Shown here: piece by piece, positions 26,308-34,261 of the stretch
Numbering within the stretch: the stretch's first letter is position 1
Layout of the letters: each line of letters opens with the position of its first letter
Assembly: GCF_015624485.1 (NCBI RefSeq)
Contig: NZ_CP061378.1
Span: 6,721,501 to 6,785,500, forward strand
DNA: 64,000 nt
DNA from: Bradyrhizobium genosp. L
Lineage (GTDB): Bacteria > Pseudomonadota > Alphaproteobacteria > Rhizobiales > Xanthobacteraceae
Reading direction: 5' to 3'
Notes under the pieces: model-generated
What the model saw: the letters and a program-made list of their open reading frames with translations, nothing else
Databases searched by the model: none
What the model was told of the DNA's origin: nothing
Made by a program: the position numbers and the translations under genes

Positions 26308-27914
26308 GCTTCCACCGCCCGTCCCTTGAGCGCGAACAGGCCGCGCGGCCGCTTCTGGATGAACAGGATGATCAGCACCAGGATCGCGATCTTGCCGAGC
26401 ACCGCGCCCGCCACCGGCTCGAGGAACTTGTTGGCGATGCCGAGCGTGAAGGCGCCGACCAGCGTGCCCCAGAGATTGCCGACACCGCCGAACACCACGA
26501 CCATGAAGCTGTCGATGATGTAGCTCTGGCCGAGGTTCGGGCTGACATTGTCGATCTGCGACAGCGCCACGCCGGCAATGCCGGCGATGCCCGAGCCGAG
26601 GCCGAAGGTCAGCGCGTCGACCCGCGAGGTGGCAATCCCCATCGACGCCGCCATGCGGCGGTTCTGGGTCACGGCGCGCATCTCGAGGCCGAGCGCGGTG
26701 TAGCGCAGCATCGCCAGCAGGATGGCGAACACCGCCAGCGTGAAGCAGAGGATCCAGAGCCGGTTGTAGGTGATGGTGATCTGGCCGAGCTCGAAGGCGC
26801 CGCTCATCCAGGACGGATTGCCGACCTCGCGGTTGGTCGGACCGAACGCGGTGCGCACCGCCTGTTGCAGCACCAGCGAGAGGCCCCAGGTCGCAAGCAG
26901 CGTCTCCAGCGGGCGGCCGTAGAGGAAGCGGATGATGCTGCGCTCGATCAGCACCCCGATCGCGCCGGCGACCAGGAAGGCGAGCGGCACCGCGATCAGG
27001 AGCGAATAGTCGAACAAAGCCGGATAGCGGGTGCGGATCACCTCCTGCACCACGAAGGTGGTGTAGGCCCCGAGCATCACCATCTCGCCGTGGGCCATGT
27101 TGATGACGCCCATCACGCCGAAGGTGATGGCAAGCCCGATCGCGGCGAGCAGCAGCACCGAGCCGAGCGACAGGCCGTACCAGGCGTTCTGCACCATCGA
27201 CCACATCGCGAGATTGCTCTGGATCGAGGAGACCGCGCCGGCCGCGGCCTTGGCGACCAGCGGCGGCTGCCCGGCATCGAGACCGGTCAGCAGCGCCAGC
27301 GCCTCCTGGTCGCCGCGCGCCTTGACCACCGAAATGGCGTCGAGCTTGTCGCTGTCCGAGGCGTCGGACTTGAACAGGATGATGGCGGCGCGCGCCTCGG
27401 CGAAGGCTTGCTTGATCGACTTGACGGTCTCCTTGGCGAGCGCGCTCTCGACCGTCGGCAGCAAATTCTCCTCGTGGCTCTTGAACACCGATTGCGCGGC
27501 GGCAAGGCGCTTGGCCGGATCCGACGACAGCAAGGTCAGGCCGCCGAGCGCAGCCTCCACGGTGCGGCGCAGGCGGTTGTTGAGGCGGACGGCGGCGGCA
27601 TTGTCCGGCAGCTTGTCGACGGCGGCGCCGGTGGCGGCATCGACGATCTTGCCGTCGTTCTTCGTGATGAAGACCTTCTTGCTGTCGGGATCGGCCGACA
27701 ACCGGCCATCCTGCAGCGCGCTGATGATGGGCGAGGCCTGCGGATTGCCCGACGCTGCGATCTCGCCGACCGCGTCCTCGGTGTCGGAGAACTCGTCATT
27801 GGCGAATTTTGCGACCGAATCCTCGAACGGGCCGGCGAGCGCCGGAAGAGCAAAGCAGCTCAGCAACAGGATCGAGAGAAACAACGCCCGAAAGCGATCA
27901 AAGCAATTGGCAAA
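26304..27914 (-). CDS. urtB: Urea ABC transporter permease UrtB
   Basis: LivH-type permease with an unusually long soluble N-terminal part: signal-like segment ALFLSILLLSCFALPALA, then about 230 residues of helical, periplasmic-type sequence, then membrane spans from WYGLSLGSVLLLAAIGLAITFGVMGVINMAHGEMVMLGAY. This extended form is typical of UrtB. I prefer the GTG start ending at 27914 (536 aa). The alternative ATG ending at 27959 lies in the loop of a stem-loop, which would be an odd place for a start. Part of urtABCDE. Confidence 0.93.
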   Translation of the reverse strand, partial: FANCFDRFRALFLSILLLSCFALPALAGPFEDSVAKFANDEFSDTEDAVGEIAASGNPQASPIISALQDGRLSADPDSKKVFITKNDGKIVDAATGAAVDKLPDNAAAVRLNNRLRRTVEAALGGLTLLSSDPAKRLAAAQSVFKSHEENLLPTVESALAKETVKSIKQAFAEARAAIILFKSDASDSDKLDAISVVKARGDQEALALLTGLDAGQPPLVAKAAAGAVSSIQSNLAMWSMVQNAWYGLSLGSVLLLAAIGLAITFGVMGVINMAHGEMVMLGAYTTFVVQEVIRTRYPALFDYSLLIAVPLAFLVAGAIGVLIERSIIRFLYGRPLETLLATWGLSLVLQQAVRTAFGPTNREVGNPSWMSGAFELGQITITYNRLWILCFTLAVFAILLAMLRYTALGLEMRAVTQNRRMAASMGIATSRVDALTFGLGSGIAGIAGVALSQIDNVSPNLGQSYIIDSFMVVVFGGVGNLWGTLVGAFTLGIANKFLEPVAGAVLGKIAILVLIILFIQKRPRGLFALKGRAVEA

Positions 27915-27943
27915 CACGTGGCTACCCCGGCAGGAGTGGGAGG

Positions 27944-27969
27944 AGAAGGCGGCGAGCATGCCGCCTTCT
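27944..27969 (-). terminator. Stem-loop between urtA and urtB
   Basis: A perfect 10-bp stem (27944-27953 with 27960-27969) with a six-base loop lies 65 bases past the urtA stop and before the urtB GTG. No T-run follows. It may stabilise the abundant urtA message or attenuate downstream expression, as is common behind binding-protein genes. Confidence 0.6.
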
Positions 27970-28033
27970 CCAATGTTGGAAGGTTATGTTGTGTCGTTGG
28001 TTAGCTCAGGAGTGCCCGATCAGGAGTGCCGAA

Positions 28034-29362
28034 TCAGGAGCCCTGGCCGCCGCACTTGTTGGTCTTGGTGTTGTAGTTGCCGCACTTCTTGCCGACCCAA
28101 TCGCCGATCAGGTCCTTGGAGCCCTCGAGCTCCTTCGACCAGGCGTCGCCGGCCACCAGGCCCGGGGTCTTCCAGACCACGTCGAACTGGCCGTTGGCCT
28201 TGATCTCGCCGATGAACACCGGCTTGGTGATGTGGTGGTTGGGCAGCATCTTCGACATGCCGCCGGTCAGGTTCGGCGCCTCGATGCCGGGGAGCGCGTC
28301 GATCACCTTGTCCGGATCGGTCGACTTCACCTTCTCGACCGCCTTCACCCACATGTTGAAGCCGATATAGTGCGCTTCCATCGGGTCGTTGGTGGTGCGC
28401 TTCGGATTCTTGGTGTAGGCCTGCCACTCCTTGATGAACTTCTCGTTCGCCGGGGTCTTGATCGACTCGAAGTAGTTCCAGGCGGCGAGATGGCCGACCA
28501 GCGGCTTGGTGTCGAGGCCGGCGAGCTCTTCTTCGCCGACCGAGAACGCGACCACCGGGATGTCGGTCGCCTTGATGCCCTGGTTACCGAGCTCCTTGTA
28601 GAACGGAACGTTGGCGTCGCCGTTGATGGTGGAGACCACGGCGGTCTTCTTGCCGGCCGAGCCGAACTTCTTGATGTCGGCCACGATCGTCTGCCAGTCG
28701 GAGTGACCGAACGGCGTGTAGTTGATCATGATGTCGTCCTGGGCGACGCCCTTGGACTTCAGATAGGCTTCCAGGATCTTGTTGGTGGTGCGCGGATAGA
28801 CGTAGTCGGTGCCGGCCAGCACCCAGCGCTTCACCTTCTCTTCCTTCATCAGATAGTCGACGGCGGGGATCGCCTGCTGGTTCGGCGCCGCACCCGTGTA
28901 GAACACGTTGCGCTCGGACTCCTCGCCCTCATACTGCACCGGATAGAACAGGATGTTGTTCAGCTCCTTGAACACCGGGAGCACGGACTTGCGCGACACC
29001 GACGTCCAGCAGCCGAACACGACCGCGACCTTGTCCTTGGTGATCAGCTCGCGCGCCTTTTCGGCGAACAGCGGCCAGTTCGAGGCGGGGTCGACCACGA
29101 CGGCCTCGAGCTTCTTGCCGAGCACGCCGCCCTTCTTGTTCTGCTCGTCGATCAGGAAAAGAATCGTGTCCTTCAGCGTGGTTTCGCTGATGGCCATGGT
29201 GCCGGACAGCGAGTGAAGGATGCCAACCTTGATGGTGTCGTCGGCCGCTTGTGCGGGCGCGAACGGCGAGGACGCAGCCAGGCCTAAAACCAGGCCGGCC
29301 GTCGCCGCGAGGGCGCGGCGGCGGGTCATCGTCGCTATTCCGTGAGTAAGTTGAGTAAGCAT
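28034..29362 (-). CDS. urtA: Urea ABC transporter substrate-binding protein UrtA
   Basis: 442 aa. The start has GGGAGA nine bases upstream. A twin-arginine-like signal is seen (TMTRRRALAATAGLVLGLAAS...AQA), so the protein is periplasmic. The mature part begins DDTIKVGILHSLSGTMAISETTLKD, diagnostic of UrtA/AmiC-like urea and amide receptors. FGCWTSVSRKSVLPVFKELNN and PVQYEGEESERNVFYTGAAPNQQ follow. It heads the urt-ure cluster and has a sigma-54 promoter 75 bases upstream. Confidence 0.95.
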   Translation of the reverse strand: MLTQLTHGIATMTRRRALAATAGLVLGLAASSPFAPAQAADDTIKVGILHSLSGTMAISETTLKDTILFLIDEQNKKGGVLGKKLEAVVVDPASNWPLFAEKARELITKDKVAVVFGCWTSVSRKSVLPVFKELNNILFYPVQYEGEESERNVFYTGAAPNQQAIPAVDYLMKEEKVKRWVLAGTDYVYPRTTNKILEAYLKSKGVAQDDIMINYTPFGHSDWQTIVADIKKFGSAGKKTAVVSTINGDANVPFYKELGNQGIKATDIPVVAFSVGEEELAGLDTKPLVGHLAAWNYFESIKTPANEKFIKEWQAYTKNPKRTTNDPMEAHYIGFNMWVKAVEKVKSTDPDKVIDALPGIEAPNLTGGMSKMLPNHHITKPVFIGEIKANGQFDVVWKTPGLVAGDAWSKELEGSKDLIGDWVGKKCGNYNTKTNKCGGQGS

Positions 29363-29889
29363 GAAATGTCGTCTCCCTGACGCAGGCGTGGAACGCTTGC
29401 GAAACGGCCGCTTGGCCGCCTGCGGTTAAGAGAATCGCAAGAACTGTGCCACGCTGTGCAGGGGCGATAAGAGATTGAACCAGCTAGATAATTTGTTTGG
29501 TTCCGGGCAAATACGGAAGCCAATCGCCCAAATATTAAGCTCCAGAAATGTATGCCAAAAGAGCAGTCCGCTTATTTCATGAGCATAAATTGGCTTTTGG
29601 CTATTTTTCCGGCATGGATTGATGACCACCGTTGCTCATATCGGGCATCTCGCCATCCAGACCGGCAACACCTTGAAACCGCCGCGTTTCTGGTCCATAT
29701 CCCCGTCGTGCCCGCGTGAATCGCGGTGCGCCGCGCGAGCTGCGTGTTCCAAGTCGTCTCCGCGGCTTCTGGCTCGCCTTCATATCCAACCAAGCTAGAT
29801 GCCCCAGACACGCGGGTGTCCTGACGCCCTCGTGCGATCCTGGCGATATCCGCCGGGACGACGATTGTTTTCATGGAAAGAACCACCTT
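29363..29889. other. Divergent intergenic region, urtA / DEAD-box helicase
   Basis: This 527-base gap holds the urtA sigma-54 promoter on the left side. The stretch from 29650 is GC-rich and in the frame of the helicase, but has no ribosome-binding site or conserved sequence, so I treat it as a long 5' leader. Within it, ATG at 29873 opens a seven-codon frame (MERTTF, stop) whose TGA overlaps the helicase TTG start. Confidence 0.5.
29437..29451 (-). promoter_or_regulatory. Sigma-54 (RpoN) promoter of urtA
   Basis: On the minus strand 29451-29437 reads TGGCACAGTTCTTGC, a full TGGCAC-N5-TTGC -24/-12 element. It is about 75 bases before the urtA ATG, as expected for nitrogen-controlled urea uptake. 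A dyad GAACCA-N15-TGGTTC (29477-29503) lies upstream, but it does not match the NtrC spacing. Confidence 0.82.
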
Positions 29890-31308
29890 TTGACCTCCTT
29901 TCAGGATTTCGGCCTCGCCGATCCCATCGCCCGCGCGCTTCGAGAAGAGAACTATCTCACGCCGACCCCCATCCAGGCCCAAACCATCCCGCTCGCGCTT
30001 GCCGGCCGCGATGTCGTCGGCATCGCCCAGACCGGCACCGGCAAGACTGCGTCCTTCGCGCTGCCGATCCTGCACCGCCTGCTCGAGAACCGCGTCCGTC
30101 CGCAGCCGAAGACCTGCCGCGTGCTGGTGCTCTCACCGACCCGCGAGCTGTCCGGGCAGATCCTCGACAGCTTCAACGCCTATGGCCGCCACATCCGCCT
30201 GTCCTCGGCGCTGGCGATCGGCGGCGTCCCGATGGGCCGCCAGGTCCGCGCCGTGATGCAGGGCGTCGAGGTGATGGTGGCCACCCCCGGCCGCCTGCTC
30301 GACCTCGTGCAGAGCAATGGGCTGAAACTCAACCAGGTCGAGTTCCTGGTGCTCGATGAAGCCGACCGCATGCTCGACATGGGCTTCATCAACGACATCC
30401 GCAAAATCGTCGCCAAGCTGCCGATCCGGCGGCAGACGCTGTTCTTCTCGGCCACCATGCCCAAGGACATCGCCGAGCTCGCCGAAGCGATGCTGCGCGA
30501 CCCCGCCCGCGTGGCGGTGACGCCGGTGTCCTCGACGGTCGAGCGCATCGCCCAGCGTGTGATCCAGGTCGATTTCGCGGCCAAGCCGGCGATTCTCGCC
30601 CAGCTTCTGAAGCAGGAGCCGGTCAACCGCGCCCTGGTCTTCACCCGCACCAAACACGGCGCCGACAAGGTCGTGAAGGGCCTCGCCAAGGCCGGTATCG
30701 AAGCCAATGCGATCCATGGTAACAAGTCGCAGAACCACCGCGAGCGCACGCTGGCCGCGTTCCGCACCGGCGAAATCCGCACGCTGGTGGCGACCGACAT
30801 CGCCGCCCGCGGCATCGACGTCGACGGCATCAGCCATGTCGTCAATTTCGACCTGCCCAACATCCCGGAAACCTATGTCCACCGCATCGGCCGCACCGCG
30901 CGCGCCGGCGCCGAGGGCGTTGCGATCTCGCTGGTCGCAGGAGCCGAGGAGATGGGTTATCTGCGCGACATCGAACGGCTGATCAAGATCACGGTGCCGC
31001 GGGAAGACCGCCGCACGCAGGGCGGTCGCGAGGCGGCTGCGCCAGCGCAGGCGCCCCATCCACACCGGGGCGGCCGCTCAGCGCCCCGCGCCCACAATGT
31101 CCGTGGGAATGAACCGGCTCCGAGTGCAAAAGGCCCTCGCCGCCGCCGCCGTGGAGGTGGTAATAACGGCGCGCCGCAGACGAGCCGGGGCGAGTCGCCG
31201 CGTCCGTCGCAGGCCGGCAGCAGCGAAGGCATTCAGGGCGTCGCCTTCTTGCATCGCGAGAGCCGGCCGAAACCGCAACCCAACCGCAACAACCGACCGA
31301 AGCACTAG
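29890..31308 (+). CDS. DEAD-box RNA helicase (RhlE-like)
   Basis: I start at TTG 29890, preceded by GGAAAGA, giving 472 aa (MTSFQDFGLADPIARALREENYLTPTPIQAQTIP). Motifs: Q motif TPTPIQAQT, motif I AQTGTGKT (46-53), PTRELSGQ, VLDEADRML (DEAD), SAT, ARGIDV and HRIGRTARAG. From about residue 385 the tail is basic and Gly/Arg/Pro-rich, including RRRRRGGG, as in cold-induced RNA helicases that remodel mRNA or ribosome precursors. It lies 24 bases upstream of a second IF-1 gene and near a cold-shock gene. Confidence 0.93.
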   Translation: MTSFQDFGLADPIARALREENYLTPTPIQAQTIPLALAGRDVVGIAQTGTGKTASFALPILHRLLENRVRPQPKTCRVLVLSPTRELSGQILDSFNAYGRHIRLSSALAIGGVPMGRQVRAVMQGVEVMVATPGRLLDLVQSNGLKLNQVEFLVLDEADRMLDMGFINDIRKIVAKLPIRRQTLFFSATMPKDIAELAEAMLRDPARVAVTPVSSTVERIAQRVIQVDFAAKPAILAQLLKQEPVNRALVFTRTKHGADKVVKGLAKAGIEANAIHGNKSQNHRERTLAAFRTGEIRTLVATDIAARGIDVDGISHVVNFDLPNIPETYVHRIGRTARAGAEGVAISLVAGAEEMGYLRDIERLIKITVPREDRRTQGGREAAAPAQAPHPHRGGRSAPRAHNVRGNEPAPSAKGPRRRRRGGGNNGAPQTSRGESPRPSQAGSSEGIQGVAFLHRESRPKPQPNRNNRPKH

Positions 31309-31332
31309 CCGTCGCTCGATCTGGAGAAACAT

Positions 31333-31623
31333 ATGGCTAAGGAAGAGCTGATCCAGTTCGAAGGACTGGTGACCGAAATCCTCCCCGACGCTCGCTACCG
31401 GGTGCAACTCGATGCCGGACACGAGATCGTCGCCTACACCGCCGGCAAGATGAAGAAGAACCGCATCAAGACGCTGGCCGGCGACCGGGTCACGATCGAG
31501 ATGTCGCCCTACGACCTCGAAAAGGGCCGGCTGATTTTCCGCCACAAGGACGAGCGGCCGGCCGGCGCACCCGGCGGTCCGCCTCGGGGACCGCAGCGCG
31601 GCGGCCAGTTCCGCCGCCGCTAA
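31333..31623 (+). CDS. infA: Translation initiation factor IF-1 paralogue with basic tail
   Basis: 96 aa. Residues 1-74 are an OB-fold IF-1 ([71 protein letters not shown]). IF-1 is normally about 72 aa; here a Gly/Pro/Arg-rich tail of 20 residues follows. Its position after a cold-type DEAD-box helicase suggests it is a second, condition-specific IF-1 rather than the housekeeping copy (inference). Ribosome-binding sequence GGAGAAAC precedes the ATG. Confidence 0.92.
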   Translation: MAKEELIQFEGLVTEILPDARYRVQLDAGHEIVAYTAGKMKKNRIKTLAGDRVTIEMSPYDLEKGRLIFRHKDERPAGAPGGPPRGPQRGGQFRRR

Positions 31624-31670
31624 GTCCTGCAACCGTAACGGGCACGACAGCCCCTTGGGACGCCTGATAA

Positions 31671-31692
31671 TGGCCGGCGCATGCGCCGGCCA
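31671..31692. terminator. Perfect 22-bp palindrome after infA
   Basis: TGGCCGGCGCA and its exact inverse meet at 31681/31682, followed by AAAAA. It lies 47 bases past the infA stop and is a strong hairpin, but lacks a U-run on the plus strand. Terminator or mRNA-stabilising element. Confidence 0.5.
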
Positions 31693-31883
31693 AAAATCGC
31701 GCACGTCAGGATTGTTTTGAGCCCTTCTATCGCATAATATCGGGCAATCGATTTTCGGCCGGACGACATTAGCTACTACCGGTACAGCCGGTTCAGACGC
31801 TGACGACCCTTCCAAAAATTCGATCTCACCACCCCGCCGAAGGGCGGGTCTTGAACTTGTATATCTGAGAAGGGACTACCCAC

Positions 31884-32096
31884 GTGAGCATGGGAACCGT
31901 GAAGTGGTTTAACGCGACCAAGGGCTACGGCTTCATCCAGCCGGATGAAGGCGGGAACGACGTGTTCGTGCACATCAGTGCCGTCGAGCGCGCCGGCCTT
32001 GGCACTCTGCGTGAAGGCCAGAAGATCTCCTACGAGATCGTGGCTGACCGCCGTTCCGGCAAATCCTCGGCCGACAATCTGCGCGCCGCTGGATAA
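31884..32096 (+). CDS. cspA: Cold-shock protein (CspA family)
   Basis: 70 aa, single cold-shock domain. RNP-1 is KGYGFIQP and RNP-2 is VFVHISAV, after [11 protein letters not shown]. The GTG at 31884 has AAGGGA upstream; the ATG at 31890 is an alternative start giving 68 aa. It binds single-stranded RNA or DNA and melts structure. The leader contains a short hairpin at 31833-31848 and A/T-rich sequence, consistent with leader-based control. The gene completes a DEAD helicase/IF-1/Csp group. Confidence 0.95.
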   Translation: MSMGTVKWFNATKGYGFIQPDEGGNDVFVHISAVERAGLGTLREGQKISYEIVADRRSGKSSADNLRAAG

Positions 32097-32147
32097 GCCG
32101 ATTTCCAGGGAGCCTCAGGCTTCCGGGAAATTGTCACTCAAAGCAAC

Positions 32148-32178
32148 AAAGGCCGCATCTTCGGATGCGGCCTTTTTT
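32148..32178 (+). terminator. Rho-independent terminator of cspA
   Basis: A 12-bp perfect stem (32148-32159 with 32164-32175, tetraloop TTCG) is followed by more T residues. It lies about 50 bases past the cspA stop. Confidence 0.92.
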
Positions 32179-32235
32179 GTGATGCGTTTTTGTGATGCGT
32201 TGCGACGACGGCGGTCGCCGACGACAGCGTGCGGC

Positions 32236-32868
32236 TCATGTCAACGGGCAGGACAAGGCGCCCGAACTCGGCGTCGGATAGACGACGCAGATCGATTGCC
32301 GCGGGCGGGTATAGGCGACGTCGCTGAGACTGATGCCCGATTTGGTCATCACGTAGCCGATGGTCGGGACATATTTGTAGCTGATCTCGCTGAAGATCAG
32401 ATAGGTCTTCGGGATCAGCAGTGCCGACGGAATGATGCCGGTGACGTTGTCGCCCGCGTTGCGGGCCGAATTCGTCAACGTCGCCTGCGTGGCGCCGCTG
32501 GTCATGGTCGCGGCCTTGCTCCACACCACCTTCGCGATGCTGGTGGAATCGACGTAGATCTCCGACAGCGTGGCCTTGGTCGGCGACGGATCGTAGGGCG
32601 TCATGATGCCGACGCTGGCGCTGAAGAAGTTGGTGAGATCGGCATCCGCCACCGAGGGCGACTGCGAGGTCAGATCCGACAGGGTTCGCGCCATCAGCGT
32701 CACCTTGCGGTCGGCCGCGATGCCGGACGAGAACTCGACGGTGCCGAGGAACATCACCAGCATCATTGGCAGCACGAAGGCGAATTCGACGGCCGCAAGG
32801 CCGCGCTTGTCGCGAAAAAGGCGACGCAAATGAAGCCGGGTCCGTGACATCTTCGACATGGTCCGCAT
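32236..32868 (-). CDS. TadE/TadG-like pilus assembly protein
   Basis: 210 aa. A class III prepilin-like N-terminus KRG^LAAVEFAFVLPMMLVMFLGTVEF has Gly23 at the cleavage site and Glu28 at +5, followed by a single hydrophobic segment. The remaining 160 residues are Ser/Thr-rich with a Cys pair near the C-terminus. Such TadE-like pseudopilins aid Flp pilus assembly. The ATG overlaps the upstream TadE gene's TGA (TGATG), showing coupling. It lies on the other side of the flp locus and in the other direction. Confidence 0.82.
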   Translation of the reverse strand: MRTMSKMSRTRLHLRRLFRDKRGLAAVEFAFVLPMMLVMFLGTVEFSSGIAADRKVTLMARTLSDLTSQSPSVADADLTNFFSASVGIMTPYDPSPTKATLSEIYVDSTSIAKVVWSKAATMTSGATQATLTNSARNAGDNVTGIIPSALLIPKTYLIFSEISYKYVPTIGYVMTKSGISLSDVAYTRPRQSICVVYPTPSSGALSCPLT

Positions 32869-33416
32869 CAGTTGAAGGGCTCGTTCTTGAAGGCCGCGGT
32901 CGCGGTCAGCAGCCGCTTGCCATTGCAGAGATTGGAGGGGTTGAAGCCGAGCTTGGTGACGAACAGCGGCCATTGGTAGAACAGGCGGACCACGACGATA
33001 TCGCTGGCGCCACCAGGGCTGTATTGCATCGACGGCAGGAAGCAGTTGCTGGAATCGATCGGCGAAGCGACGTTGACGTTGGCGAAGCCGGTGCTGGACG
33101 AATAGCTGCGCACGTCGACATAAATACCGTTGGTGCAATCGAACAGAGCGCCGATCCTGCCGCAGACATAGCTCTTGAACTGCGCCTGGGTGTAAGAGGC
33201 GCTCTGGGCCTGGCCGGTCATGATCATGCGCGCCGAGTCCTGCGTCACCGTCTCGAGCACCTGGCTGGCGAAGAAGATCATGCCGACCTCGATGATCGCA
33301 AACAGCAGCGCGAAGAACAGCGGCGCGATCAGCGCGAACTCGACCGCAGCCGAGCCGCGCCGGTGACGGCGGAAGCGGCGCAGGAGCTTGAGGGAAAGAC
33401 GAGCGGGCAGCGGCAT
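32868..33416 (-). CDS. TadE-like pseudopilin
   Basis: 182 aa from MPLPARLSLK. The N-terminus RRG^SAAVEFALIAPLFFALLFAIIEVG has the Gly/Glu+5 prepilin pattern, followed by VLETVTQDSARMIMTGQAQ, which matches TadE domains. The C-terminal half has four Cys residues. It forms a coupled pair with the 32236-32868 gene and is expected to be processed by the prepilin peptidase at 38271. An in-frame ATG 11 codons upstream is possible. Confidence 0.84.
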   Translation of the reverse strand: MPLPARLSLKLLRRFRRHRRGSAAVEFALIAPLFFALLFAIIEVGMIFFASQVLETVTQDSARMIMTGQAQSASYTQAQFKSYVCGRIGALFDCTNGIYVDVRSYSSSTGFANVNVASPIDSSNCFLPSMQYSPGGASDIVVVRLFYQWPLFVTKLGFNPSNLCNGKRLLTATAAFKNEPFN

Positions 33417-33586
33417 CAACGACCCCGGATCAGCACATGGCTGCAACAACTAACTCGAAACTCATTGTGGAAGTGTTTCGCCGGATCGAGACAGAGCGAC
33501 CCGATCCGTTAGGCCAATCTTAACCATGTCGAACGGACCGCCCGTGCTGCGGCCGCCGCCTCCGGCATTGCGCCGGAGTGGAAACG

Positions 33587-34096
33587 TCAATTCGTCGGCC
33601 TGCTTGCGGCCGAACCCGAGGTGGTGGCTTCCTTGTTCAGCGTGCCGGCCTGGTCCATCGCCGCCTTGAAGTAGGTCGCGCCGTCGCCCAACGTGATGCG
33701 GCGCTGGCACACCGGCATGCAGCTATAGGTCTCGCGGTCGACACCCCGATAGACAGTGACGAGCTGATCGCTTGGGCCTTCGACCTGGATCTGGCGATCC
33801 ACCAGCACTTGGCCGGCGCGGTCGAGCGCGATGAAGTTGGTTGCGCCATAGCCCTTGCCGGTGACGACCACGACGCCGCCGGTCTGCAACGTCACATCGG
33901 CGATCAGCGGGTTGCCGACCACGATGGTGGCGATGCCGGATGGCAGCTTGACGAGCTTGGCCTGATCGACATTGACCGCGATCCGGTCAGGATCGGGGGC
34001 GGCCACGGAGACGACCGGCCAGAGCAGCAGGCTTGCTGCCACCGAGATGAATCCAAAGCGCGTGACGGCGCGAATACGCAGGGACCTAAACGACAT
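33587..34096 (-). CDS. Stand-alone pilus N-terminal (CpaC-N-like) domain protein
   Basis: 169 aa with a signal peptide (FGFISVAASLLLWPVVSVAA). A domain resembling the N-terminal domain of CpaC secretins follows: DRIAVNVDQAKLVKLPSGIATIVVGNPLIADVTLQTGGVVVVTGKGYGATNFIALDRAGQVLVDRQIQV. Compare CpaC here, which has KSVVIDLPRDIKDVLVADPKIANAVV. The secretin channel domain is absent. A Cys pair lies in ETYSCMPVCQRRI. It is likely a periplasmic partner of the Flp pilus outer-membrane complex (inference). Read divergently from the flp/cpa genes. Confidence 0.78.
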   Translation of the reverse strand: MSFRSLRIRAVTRFGFISVAASLLLWPVVSVAAPDPDRIAVNVDQAKLVKLPSGIATIVVGNPLIADVTLQTGGVVVVTGKGYGATNFIALDRAGQVLVDRQIQVEGPSDQLVTVYRGVDRETYSCMPVCQRRITLGDGATYFKAAMDQAGTLNKEATTSGSAASRPTN

Positions 34097-34261
34097 ACTC
34101 TACCCCGGGACGTTGACGAGCCGGCAAAAGCGATACGCGGCGGACCGGCGCCCGACGGGCAGAATCTGACGGGAATTCATTTAAGAAGAGCAAAAATTGG
34201 TTAGCCAATTGCGCGGATGTCCCGACTTTCCGACCTGCATCCGTCCCAAGACCGGCGAAGC

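Noticed and set aside
23782..26523. 913-codon plus-strand open frame opposite urtC/urtD/urtE
   Set aside because: Same character as above, antisense to well-recognised transporter genes.
26308..27204. N-terminal extension of the urtC frame into urtB
   Set aside because: It reads urtB codons out of frame (Arg/His/Pro-rich); the true UrtC start is at 26307 with the usual overlap with the urtB stop.
29426..29629. Minus-strand 67-codon open frame upstream of urtA
   Set aside because: It covers the sigma-54 promoter, has no ribosome-binding site and no recognisable features.
29716..29889. 58-codon extension of the DEAD-box helicase
   Set aside because: No ribosome-binding site and no similarity to helicase N-termini; the TTG at 29890 gives the usual start.
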